The notes under the pieces are model-generated. The model ran no database searches, was not told the origin of the DNA, and saw nothing but the letters and a program-made list of their open reading frames with translations. Of a stretch of 64,000 nucleotides of DNA, positions 56,516-64,000 are shown in pieces. The stretch is taken from assembly GCF_003722075.1 (NCBI RefSeq), contig NZ_RDSK01000015.1, positions 84,500-148,499 on the forward strand, given 5' to 3'. Made by a program: the position numbers and the translations under genes. Source of the stretch: Methanohalophilus sp. RSK (GTDB lineage Archaea > Halobacteriota > Methanosarcinia > Methanosarcinales > Methanosarcinaceae). Position 1 is the stretch's first letter, and each line of letters opens with the position of its first letter.

Positions 56516-57913
56516 ATGGCTGAAGATTTTCCTTTTGAAATTTCTCCAATGTTTGAAGGAGAAAGAATCAGAAAAAATGACATGTATGTGGAACTTTCAG
56601 GTCCCAAATCCATAGGTTTTGAACTTGTAAAGGCAGCTGAGATGGATGACGTGGTAGACGGCAAGTTTAACATGATCGGTCCGGACATCCAGGATATGGA
56701 AGAGGGAGGAAGATATCCCTTTGCCATGATCTACAAGATTGCCGGTGAACTTGTGGAAGAAGACCTTGAATCCATTGTGGAAAGAAGAAACCACGATTTC
56801 CAGAATTATATACAGGGGCTTATGCACCTGAACCAGCGTTATGATGTATGGGTTCGTTTAAGCAAAGAGGCTGTGGAAAAAGGTGTTACCTCTTTTGAAT
56901 CCATTGCTCAGGCAATAATGATGCTTTTCAAGAACGAACTTCCATTTATTGAAAAAGTAGAAGCCACTTACATCACAGACAGGGATGAGATTGAAAAACT
57001 CATGGATGAGGCAAAAGCCAAATACAAGGCAAGGGATGACAGGACCCGTAACCTCCACGATGAAGATGTCGACACATTTTACGGATGTACTCTCTGTCAG
57101 TCCTTTGCCCCATCCAATGTATGTGTAATTACACCAGATAGGATATCCCTGTGCGGAGCCATCAACTGGTTTGACGGTAGGGCAGCTGCCAAGGTCGATC
57201 CTGAAGGACCCCAATTCGCAATACCTAAAGGGGATGTAATAGATGAAGAAGCCGGTGAGTTTACCGGTGTCAATGAAACTGCAAAATCCCTTTCAAGCGG
57301 AGAGTATGACCGGATAAAACTGCACTCATTCTTTGACTGCCCACATACCTCCTGTGGATGTTTTGAAGTTGTAGGTTTCTATATACCCGAGGTTGACGGT
57401 ATCGGATGGGTTGACAGGGATTACACCGACTCTGCACCTAACGGTCTTCCATTCTCTACCATGGCCGGCCAGACAGGAGGAGGCAAACAGATCAGTGGAT
57501 TTTTGGGAATTGGTATCAATTACTTCCGTTCTCCCAAGTTCATCCAATCTGACGGCGGATGGGAACGCGTGGTCTGGATGCCAAAACATCTCAAGGACCG
57601 TGTAGCTGATGATATCCCGGACGATATAGCAGACAAGATCGCAACTGAAGAGGATGTATCGGACCTGGAAACCCTCAAGGACTTCCTGAAGGAAAAGAAT
57701 CATCCAATCATCAATAGATGGGAGGAGGAAGAAGAGGAAGAGGCTGTAGAGGAACAAGAGACTCCACAACAAGCCGCTCCCGCCATGCAGATGCCTGCCT
57801 CAATGCCAATGAATATGCCAGCCATGCCAACTTCCGGAAGTGGCGGTGTAAAGGTCATTCTCAAGAATGCAAAGGTATCTGTTGATAAGATAATCATTAA
57901 GAAGAACGAGTAA
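56516..57913 (+). CDS. cdhC: CODH/ACS beta subunit (acetyl-CoA synthase)
   Basis: 465-aa subunit holding the A-cluster where methyl, CO and CoA join. A-cluster Cys are visible at C191, C194, C203 (TFYGCTLCQSFAPSNVC) and C280, C282 (PHTSCGCFE). The C-terminus has an acidic run (EEEEEE) and a Met/Pro/Ala-rich flexible tail, then a basic end. GGGAGGATA precedes ATG 56516. Confidence 0.97.
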   Translation: MAEDFPFEISPMFEGERIRKNDMYVELSGPKSIGFELVKAAEMDDVVDGKFNMIGPDIQDMEEGGRYPFAMIYKIAGELVEEDLESIVERRNHDFQNYIQGLMHLNQRYDVWVRLSKEAVEKGVTSFESIAQAIMMLFKNELPFIEKVEATYITDRDEIEKLMDEAKAKYKARDDRTRNLHDEDVDTFYGCTLCQSFAPSNVCVITPDRISLCGAINWFDGRAAAKVDPEGPQFAIPKGDVIDEEAGEFTGVNETAKSLSSGEYDRIKLHSFFDCPHTSCGCFEVVGFYIPEVDGIGWVDRDYTDSAPNGLPFSTMAGQTGGGKQISGFLGIGINYFRSPKFIQSDGGWERVVWMPKHLKDRVADDIPDDIADKIATEEDVSDLETLKDFLKEKNHPIINRWEEEEEEEAVEEQETPQQAAPAMQMPASMPMNMPAMPTSGSGGVKVILKNAKVSVDKIIIKKNE

Positions 57914-57928
57914 TACAGAGGTTTCTCT

Positions 57929-58681
57929 GTGACAAAAATCATTGCGATTACAGGTAAAGGCGGCACCGGGAAGACGGCCATAACGACTCTTCTCATGCGC
58001 CACCTGACAAGAAGTGAAAAGGTTGTCCTGGCAATCGATGCCGATCCGGACACCAACCTCCCGGAAACCCTGGGATGTGAGGCAGACCGTACCATAGGTG
58101 ACATCAAGGAATACATGATGAATGAACGGGACAACATGCCACCCGATATCAACAAGGAATCGATTTTCGAATCCAAGATCTATGAAACACTCAACGAGTT
58201 ACCTGACTATGACCTGCTGGTTATGGGAAGACCCGAAGGATCAGGTTGTTACTGCTATGTAAACAATCTGCTGCGGGGAATCATGGACCGCCTGACCGAA
58301 AACTATGACGTGGTTATCATGGACATGGAAGCAGGTCTTGAACATTTCAGCAGGAAGACTATCAGGAATATCGATGATCTCCTGGTGGTTACCGATGGTT
58401 CCCGTAGAGGAATGAGGACTGCCGAAAGAATCAGTGAACTTGTGCATGAGCTGGAAACAGATGTGCGCAATATCCATGTGGTCGCAAACAAAGTCACAGA
58501 AGACAATAAAGAACAGATCCAGAAAACTGCGAATGAACTTGGCCTGAAATTAATAGGCCTTGTTCCAACGGATGAAAAGATTGCAGAGAGAGATCTCGCA
58601 GGGGAAGCTCTCTATGATCTTCCAGAAGATTCGAAAGCCGTTATCGAAGTTGAAAGAATCGCAGCAAAACTTGGATTGTAA
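57929..58681 (+). CDS. cooC: CODH nickel-insertion ATPase (CooC/AcsF type)
   Basis: 250-aa MinD-family ATPase. Walker A is GKGGTGKTAITTLL with the deviant Lys, then RPEGSGCYCYVNNLLRG (the CxC metal site of CooC) and DMEAGLEHFSR. It matures the Ni cluster of CdhA. GTG 57929 follows CAGAGG. It lies between cdhC and cdhD as in Methanosarcina. Confidence 0.93.
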   Translation: MTKIIAITGKGGTGKTAITTLLMRHLTRSEKVVLAIDADPDTNLPETLGCEADRTIGDIKEYMMNERDNMPPDINKESIFESKIYETLNELPDYDLLVMGRPEGSGCYCYVNNLLRGIMDRLTENYDVVIMDMEAGLEHFSRKTIRNIDDLLVVTDGSRRGMRTAERISELVHELETDVRNIHVVANKVTEDNKEQIQKTANELGLKLIGLVPTDEKIAERDLAGEALYDLPEDSKAVIEVERIAAKLGL

Positions 58682-58706
58682 TAAATAATCGGATGGTGGA
58701 AGTGGA

Positions 58707-60026
58707 ATGTCAGATAAACTCAAACTTTCAGACCTTAATAGTATCTTAAAAGACCTCGATGTGGAATCCCTGGAAGGGGTTACTATCGAAGGTGACATAG
58801 AACTTGATATACAGGGAGGTGGGGGAATGAACCCGGCTATGGCTTATGCCCTTGGCCATGAAGCCGCCCAGATCTCCCTTCATGTGGCAAACATCGCCAG
58901 AATGCTGGGCTATCCTGTAGACCAGCTCTTTGCACAGTGTCTTGGAGCCGGAGGAGAAACTGCGGCATTACAGGCAGAACCTGCAATAGAGGAACTGATG
59001 CAGACTAAATTCGATGTTGCCAGAAGTAGCGAATGGAATACACCTATCCAGGAAGTAACCCTCGGTGCAACTTCAGCAGATGGAGGAAGCCGTGGCCATA
59101 CAATAACCCTGGGTGGTGAAAAGGCAATGCCATTCTATTTTGATGCAGAAATGCCCAACCGTAATTATGTCACAATGGATGTTTTTGACATGCCTATCTC
59201 AATGGCAAAGTCTGTCAAATCCAATTATGAAGACGTTATGGGAGACCCTGCAGAATGGGCAAAAAAGGTTGTCAATGAATATAATGCGGATATGGTTACA
59301 ATTCACCTGATTTCTACAGACCCTCTTATCAATGATACTCCTGCAAAGGAGGCTGCAAAGGTAGTAGAGGATGTATTACAGGCAGTTGATGTGCCTATTG
59401 TAATCGGTGGTTCAGGAAATCCACAGAAAGACCCTGAAGTACTCGAAAAAGCCGCAGAGGTTGCCGAAGGAGAACGTGCCCTGCTTGCATCCGCAAGTCT
59501 TAACCTGGATTATGAAAGGGTGGCAAAGGCAGCAACGGATTACGGTCATGCAGTCCTTTCCTGGACTCAGCTTGAGATCAATGCTCAGAAAGAACTCAAC
59601 CGTAAACTCATGAAACAGTGTAATGTCCCACGTGACAGCATTGTGATGGATCCGACAACAGCAGCTCTGGGGTACGGTCTGGATTATGCTTACAGTAATA
59701 TGGAAAGGATTAGATTGTCCGCCCTTATGGGTGACGACGAACTTAACTTCCCTATGTCCTCCGGTACCACAAATGCCTGGGGTGCACGTGAATCCTGGAT
59801 GAAGGAATCCCCCCTAAAGGAAGATTCTGACTGGGGACCCAGAGAATACAGGGGACCCATCTGGGAGATTGTTACTGGACTGTCCCTTGCCCTTGCAGGC
59901 AACGACATGTTCATGATGATGCACCCAACATCCGTACAGGTGCTCAAAGAGATTACACAGACCCTCTATGGCAATATTGAAGCAAAGACTCCCGACATCA
60001 CCAACTGGATCACTGCGGAGGTATAA
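58707..60026 (+). CDS. cdhD: CODH/ACS delta subunit (corrinoid Fe-S protein, small subunit)
   Basis: 439-aa TIM-barrel subunit of the methyl-carrying corrinoid/iron-sulfur pair, partner of CdhE. It has [54 protein letters not shown] and [14 protein letters not shown]. The start ATG 58707 has GGTGGAAGTGGA upstream. Confidence 0.95.
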   Translation: MSDKLKLSDLNSILKDLDVESLEGVTIEGDIELDIQGGGGMNPAMAYALGHEAAQISLHVANIARMLGYPVDQLFAQCLGAGGETAALQAEPAIEELMQTKFDVARSSEWNTPIQEVTLGATSADGGSRGHTITLGGEKAMPFYFDAEMPNRNYVTMDVFDMPISMAKSVKSNYEDVMGDPAEWAKKVVNEYNADMVTIHLISTDPLINDTPAKEAAKVVEDVLQAVDVPIVIGGSGNPQKDPEVLEKAAEVAEGERALLASASLNLDYERVAKAATDYGHAVLSWTQLEINAQKELNRKLMKQCNVPRDSIVMDPTTAALGYGLDYAYSNMERIRLSALMGDDELNFPMSSGTTNAWGARESWMKESPLKEDSDWGPREYRGPIWEIVTGLSLALAGNDMFMMMHPTSVQVLKEITQTLYGNIEAKTPDITNWITAEV

Positions 60027-60027
60027 A

Positions 60028-61440
60028 ATGAAGATTAATAGCCCCCTTGATGCTTACAAATACCTGCCGGGAACAAACTGTGGCAGGTGTGGTGAAGATA
60101 CATGTATGGCCTTTGCCTCACATCTTATCGACCGTTCCAAAAGTGGCGAAGACTGTCTGCCCATGGTAGAGGAAGACAAGTATGCAAAGAAACTCGAAGA
60201 ACTGGAAAAACTGCTTGCCCCGGAAATCAAGGAAGTTACCATTGGTACTGGTGAAAAATCAGTCACCATTGGCGGAGATGATGTCCTTTTCCGTCATAAA
60301 TTGACCTTCTTCAACAAGACAGCCTATGCATACGATGTCACCGACACTATGGACGATAAGGAACTTGAGGAAAGAATCAATACCATCCAGACTTTCAAGA
60401 AATTCTATGTGGGAGAATTCCTTACCCTTGATATGGTAGCGGTACGGTGTGTATCCGGCAAACCCGAAACTTTTGCAGAGACCGTGAAAAAGGTAATCGG
60501 ACTTACAGAATTACCTCTTGTACTCTGTTCTTTTGATCCGGCAGTATTAAAAGCCGCCCTGGAAGTAGCATCAGACAAAAAGCCACTAATGTATGCAGCC
60601 AACCAGGAGAACTGGAAAGAAGTTGCCGGCCTTGCAAAGGAATACGAGGTGCCAGTAACCCTGTTCGCACCGAATGACCTGGACTTGCTCAAGTCAATGG
60701 CAAAGACATTTGCAGAAATGGGAATAGAGGACCTTGTGCTTGACCCGGGAACATTTCCCACAGGCAGGGAACTGAAGACAACGTTTGAGAATTTCCTGAA
60801 GATCAGAAGAGCAGGTATAGACGGGGATGGAGAAATTGCCTATCCAATTATGGCCGTTCCCCTGACTGCATGGATGGCCTACGATGATGATGTCAGTGCA
60901 TCCTACTGGGAAACTGTGGTAGCCTCCGTACTCACTGTAAAGTACGGCGACATTATGATCATGCATAGCATAGAACCTTATGCATTGCTGCCTGAAATGC
61001 ACCTGAGAGATACCATTTACACGGACCCAAGAAAACCTGTGACTGTTGATCCGGGTGTATGGGAAGTAGGTTCCCCGACTGCCGATTCACCAATTATAGT
61101 TACCACAAACTTTGCTCTCACCTACTACACAGTTGAGAGTGATATTGCTTCCAACAAGATAGACTGCTACATAGTGGTAGCAGATACCGAGGGTATCGGT
61201 GTGGAAGCAGCGGTTGCCGGTGGACAGCTGACCGCAGACAAGATCAAGAAGACTCTGGAAAATGCCAAGTTTGACCTTAAGGAAAAGACAAATTACAACA
61301 CCGTCATCCTGCCCGGCCTGTCCGCACGCCTGCAGGGTGATGTCGAGGACAAGGTGGGTTCAAGGGTACTCATTGGACCGGCAGACTCCGGCAGACTTCC
61401 GGGATGGCTGGAAAAAAACTGGCCACCACAGAATAAATAA
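60028..61440 (+). CDS. cdhE: CODH/ACS gamma subunit (corrinoid Fe-S protein, large subunit)
   Basis: 470-aa subunit with an N-terminal [4Fe4S] motif GTNCGRCGEDTCMAFASHLI ... GEDC, a TIM barrel that holds corrinoid (FNKTAYAYDVTDTMDDK, HLRDTIYTDPRKPVTVDPGV) and a C-terminal Rossmann domain with LPGLSARLQGDVED. The longer upstream ORF start (59968) lies inside cdhD and is ignored. It ends the operon before a terminator. Confidence 0.96.
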   Translation: MKINSPLDAYKYLPGTNCGRCGEDTCMAFASHLIDRSKSGEDCLPMVEEDKYAKKLEELEKLLAPEIKEVTIGTGEKSVTIGGDDVLFRHKLTFFNKTAYAYDVTDTMDDKELEERINTIQTFKKFYVGEFLTLDMVAVRCVSGKPETFAETVKKVIGLTELPLVLCSFDPAVLKAALEVASDKKPLMYAANQENWKEVAGLAKEYEVPVTLFAPNDLDLLKSMAKTFAEMGIEDLVLDPGTFPTGRELKTTFENFLKIRRAGIDGDGEIAYPIMAVPLTAWMAYDDDVSASYWETVVASVLTVKYGDIMIMHSIEPYALLPEMHLRDTIYTDPRKPVTVDPGVWEVGSPTADSPIIVTTNFALTYYTVESDIASNKIDCYIVVADTEGIGVEAAVAGGQLTADKIKKTLENAKFDLKEKTNYNTVILPGLSARLQGDVEDKVGSRVLIGPADSGRLPGWLEKNWPPQNK

Positions 61441-61446
61441 ATCGAA

Positions 61447-61484
61447 AAGCATCCGTTAAATACGGGTGCTTCAATTCTTTTTTT
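61447..61484 (+). terminator. terminator of the cdh operon
   Basis: AAGCATCCGT / ACGGGTGCTT hairpin 61447-61471 with TAAAT loop and one G-T pair, followed by TTCTTTTTTTG. It begins 7 nt past the cdhE stop. Confidence 0.8.
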
Positions 61485-61523
61485 GCACCAAATTTATTAG
61501 TGCTGAACATAGATGTATCACTC

Positions 61524-62633
61524 ATGAAAAGCAAAGTCTTTTTTGTCGACCTGAAAGTACGTAGAGATTGTGAAAACACAATTCAGAAAATCAAAAGGCT
61601 TTACGATAAAGCAGGATTTGACAGAATAATTGATGAAGGAGAACTCACTGCCATTAAAATACATTTCGGGGAAAAGGGCAATGAAGGCTTCATAAGTCCG
61701 GTCAATGTCAGGCAGGTTGTGGATAAGATTCATTCTTCGGGTGCAAAGGCCTATCTTACCGACACCAATACCCTGTACTCAGGATCCCGCAGGAATGCTG
61801 TGGATCATCTTACAACGGCAATTGAGCACGGTTTTGGTTATGAGGTCACCCGGGCACCACTGATAATAGCAGACGGACTGCTGGGCAACAGTTTCCGACA
61901 GGTAGCGATCAATGGGCAACATTTTGACAGCGTTAAAATCGCATCCGAGCTGCTTGAATGCCAGAGTATGATCGTGATGTCTCATTTCAAGGGTCATGAA
62001 CTTGCAGGTTTTGGAGGGGCGATCAAGAATCTGGCAATGGGCGGAGGTTCGGTAGCCGGGAAAATGGAGCAGCATGGCGGGCTTCATCCGGAGATTGATG
62101 TCAACAAGTGTACCGGATGCGCAACCTGTGTGGAAGTATGCCCCTGCAATGCAATGGAGATTAATAACGACAATATATCCACTATCGATGATGACAAGTG
62201 TATAGGCTGTGGAGAATGTATGACAGTATGCCCGGTCGAGGCGATTGATTTCAATTATGCCGATATACCCGACTTTATGGAAATGATGACCGAATATGCC
62301 CTGGGCACCGTTGCCGGCAGACAGGATAAAATAGGTTATATGAATTTCCTTGTCCGCATCACACCCGACTGTGATTGCGTGCCATGGAGTGATATACCTC
62401 TTGTACCGGATATCGGCATCCTGGCCTCCACAGATCCGGTGGCTATCGACCAGGCAAGCCTGGACCTCGTAAACGAGCAACATGGGTTTACTGCATCCAA
62501 ACTTGAAGAAAATATAGAACCCGGCAAAGACAAGTTCAAAGGTGTCTGGAAGAACAGTTTGGGAGATATCCAGTTAAGTTACGGAGAAAAAATCGGACTT
62601 GGAAATAAGGATTATGAGCTGATAAGGATTTGA
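61524..62633 (+). CDS. DUF362 domain protein with two [4Fe4S] clusters
   Basis: 369 aa from ATG 61524 (377 aa from GTG 61500). The DUF362 core (about 30-200) has AIKIHFGEKGNEGFISPVNV and VMSHFKGHELAGFGGAIKNL. It is followed by ferredoxin motifs CTGCATCVEVCPCNAME and CIGCGECMTVCPVEAID (about 205-250). An electron-transfer protein, function unknown. GTG 61500 has no ribosome site; a leaderless start cannot be excluded. It lies just after the cdh terminator. Confidence 0.85.
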   Translation: MKSKVFFVDLKVRRDCENTIQKIKRLYDKAGFDRIIDEGELTAIKIHFGEKGNEGFISPVNVRQVVDKIHSSGAKAYLTDTNTLYSGSRRNAVDHLTTAIEHGFGYEVTRAPLIIADGLLGNSFRQVAINGQHFDSVKIASELLECQSMIVMSHFKGHELAGFGGAIKNLAMGGGSVAGKMEQHGGLHPEIDVNKCTGCATCVEVCPCNAMEINNDNISTIDDDKCIGCGECMTVCPVEAIDFNYADIPDFMEMMTEYALGTVAGRQDKIGYMNFLVRITPDCDCVPWSDIPLVPDIGILASTDPVAIDQASLDLVNEQHGFTASKLEENIEPGKDKFKGVWKNSLGDIQLSYGEKIGLGNKDYELIRI

Positions 62634-62829
62634 ATCAGAACTAATCAGCAGGAGTTTTGCAGTTCCTGATGATAATATTATTATTCTATGGATATACTAT
62701 AATGCAGCAAACATCCTTATGAGTGAATTGCAAATTAATTGGTGAATACTATAGTTTTCAAAAAAATTCACTGTTGTTAAAGATATTAAAAATTCGGGAC
62801 GTATCTGATTGCCCGACAACTAACGGACG

Positions 62830-63828
62830 ATGAAAATGAGTTACAAAATAGGAATTATGGGTGCTACCGGAGCGGTGGGCAGAGAAATTATCGAAGTATT
62901 GAGTAACAGGAAGTTCCCGGTAGAAGAATTGAAACTCTACGCATCACATAGGAGTGCCGGTAAAGTAATGGAGACTCCTTTTGGAAAAATTACCATCGAA
63001 GATGCAGACACGGCAGATTACTCGGAACTTGACATTGCTTTTTTCGCAATAAGCGGCTCGTGGAGCAAAGCTAATGCCAAGAAAGCAACCGATGCAGGAT
63101 GCTACGTGGTTGATAACAGCAGTGCATACAGATATGATGACAACGTTCCCCTGATAGTTCCTGAGATCAATGCTCATGCCATCGGGGATTCAAAACTGAT
63201 TGCAAACCCCAACTGTACAACCGCGATTGCGGCCATTCCCCTGTATGCCCTCCATAAAGAATACGGCCTGAAGAAGGTCATCATCAGCACCTACCAGGCA
63301 ACCAGTGGTGCTGGAGCTGCCGGGATGAATGAACTGATCAATGAGACAAAGAACTATCTTGAAGATAAAAAGGTAAACCATCAGGCCTTTGTCCATCCTA
63401 TCGTTTTCAACGCAATTCCTCATATCGACAGTTTCCAGGAAAACGATTACACCCGCGAGGAAATGAAAGTTGTCTGGGAAACCCACAAGATATTTGAGGA
63501 ACCCGATATCCCGATCAGCTGTACCTGTGTGAGAATCCCGACCCTGAGGGTCCACGGAGAAAGCATTGTTATCGAAACTGAAAAGCCAATCTCACCGGCT
63601 GATGCTAAAAAACTGCTGGCATCGGTCGAAGGTGTTGAGTTGAAGGACGATATCGAGAACAATGTATACCCGATGCCCCTAACAGCCACCCAGAAATACG
63701 ATGTGGAAGTTGGCAGGATCAGGCAGAACATCGTGTTCGGTGACCATGGCCTGGAATTCTTTGTCTGCGGGGACCAGATCCTCAAGGGCGCCGCCCTTAA
63801 TGCAGTACAGATTGCCGAGCAACTTTAA
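62830..63828 (+). CDS. asd: aspartate-semialdehyde dehydrogenase
   Basis: 332-aa NADP-dependent enzyme of lysine/threonine/methionine synthesis. GATGAVGREIIEVLSNRKFP is the NADP loop, active Cys lies in ANPNCTTAIAAIPLYALHK, and CVRIPTLRVHGES is the substrate site (His). Start ATG 62830, with ATG 62836 possible. The preceding 62634-62829 is AT-rich and shows nothing beyond likely promoter sequence. Confidence 0.94.
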   Translation: MKMSYKIGIMGATGAVGREIIEVLSNRKFPVEELKLYASHRSAGKVMETPFGKITIEDADTADYSELDIAFFAISGSWSKANAKKATDAGCYVVDNSSAYRYDDNVPLIVPEINAHAIGDSKLIANPNCTTAIAAIPLYALHKEYGLKKVIISTYQATSGAGAAGMNELINETKNYLEDKKVNHQAFVHPIVFNAIPHIDSFQENDYTREEMKVVWETHKIFEEPDIPISCTCVRIPTLRVHGESIVIETEKPISPADAKKLLASVEGVELKDDIENNVYPMPLTATQKYDVEVGRIRQNIVFGDHGLEFFVCGDQILKGAALNAVQIAEQL

Positions 63829-63844
63829 GTAAATTCATTTTGTG

Positions 63845-64000
63845 TGACTACTCCCACGACTAAAGTACGTGGACTTCTATGGGTTTTATCCAAGAGATTG
63901 TAGTCCCAATCTCAGTATGTTGATAGCGGCATTGTGGTCTCTGTCCAAAACCAGGCCACATCTATTACATTTATGAGTTCTATCATCTAATGTTTTTTCA
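63845..64000 (-). mobile_element. right end of an IS200/IS605-type element
   Basis: CCACG / CGTGG (within 63851-63872) forms the short hairpin typical of the subterminal right end of IS605-group elements (CCCACGACTAAAGTACGTGG). It is followed by the tnpB tail on the minus strand. The rest of the element is beyond the window. Confidence 0.75.
63886..64000 (-). CDS. tnpB: TnpB C-terminus (partial, runs off the window)
   Basis: The minus strand ends with THKCNRCGLVLDRDHNAAIN, then ILRLGLQSLG and TAA at 63886-63888. CxxC plus the following DRDHNAAIN is the zinc ribbon and third RuvC aspartate of TnpB, an RNA-guided nuclease of IS605 elements. Only about 38 codons are inside; the upstream part lies to the right of base 64000. 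Whether the element is intact cannot be judged. Confidence 0.85.
   Translation of the reverse strand, partial: EKTLDDRTHKCNRCGLVLDRDHNAAINILRLGLQSLG

Overview
The window comes from a methylotrophic methanogenic archaeon of the Methanosarcinaceae. The evidence is the archaeal CODH/acetyl-CoA synthase operon, methenyl-tetrahydromethanopterin cyclohydrolase, corrinoid-dependent methyltransferases with an in-frame amber codon read as pyrrolysine, an AksA-type homocitrate synthase, type II GAPDH, RibL/RibC flavin enzymes and GGTGAT/AAGGAGG ribosome binding sites. A halophilic genus such as Methanohalophilus fits (acidic lipoprotein, MMPA and methylamine genes), but that placement is inference.

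Layout. 1-6.7 kb: a DEAD-box helicase running off the left edge, a TrkA-C membrane protein, an amidohydrolase, malate dehydrogenase, a permease and a macrodomain protein. 6.8-8.5 kb: a decaying AbrB/GNAT toxin-antitoxin-like patch next to a wrecked IS5-type transposase. 8.6-12.9 kb: a corrinoid protein, a methylcobamide:CoM methyltransferase and a YaaH-type transporter, with a wHTH/DUF1724 regulator upstream. This arrangement matches the mtpCAP-msrH locus for 3-methylmercaptopropionate. It is interrupted and flanked by IS relics and MITEs. 13.5-24.4 kb: a sodium:solute symporter with a small accessory peptide, a DUF1638 protein, a lipoprotein, flavin biosynthesis (ribL, ribH, ribC), two aminotransferases, a Ca/Na exchanger, UspA, a VIT1/CCC1-like protein and a receiver protein.

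24.5-29.2 kb: monomethylamine operon 1 (mtmC1-mtmB1, then a hairpin, a 32-aa peptide, the permease mtmP and two small membrane proteins), with a superoxide-reductase-like gene beyond. 29.6-39.2 kb: mch, DUF2124, a tRNA wyosine-pathway transferase (Taw2/Trm5 family) with an in-frame TAG, a V4R regulator, DUF2110, trm1, and an XRE-cupin/thioesterase/acyl-CoA ligase operon. 39.2-45.6 kb: monomethylamine operon 2, whose mtmCB is essentially identical to copy 1. It is followed on the same strand by two Msr-type regulators, a sensor histidine kinase and a response regulator. 45.7-53.3 kb: HTH protein, DUF89, CooT-like, GAPDH, IMPase/NADP phosphatase, NAD kinase, homocitrate synthase, NYN protein and rhomboid. 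53.6-61.4 kb: the complete cdhABC-cooC-cdhDE operon with a leader hairpin and a terminator. 61.5-64 kb: a DUF362 ferredoxin-like protein, asd, and the right end of an IS200/605 element.

How the parts work together. Methyl groups from monomethylamine (mtm) and probably MMPA (mtp) enter as methyl-CoM through corrinoid proteins. Mch lies in the oxidative branch. CODH/ACS makes acetyl-CoA. Three Msr-family regulators sit next to the methyltransferase operons. The most notable observations are the non-methyltransferase TAG codon in the Taw2-like gene, the kinase/receiver/Msr module behind the second mtmCB copy, and two probable non-canonical start codons (ATT and CTG).
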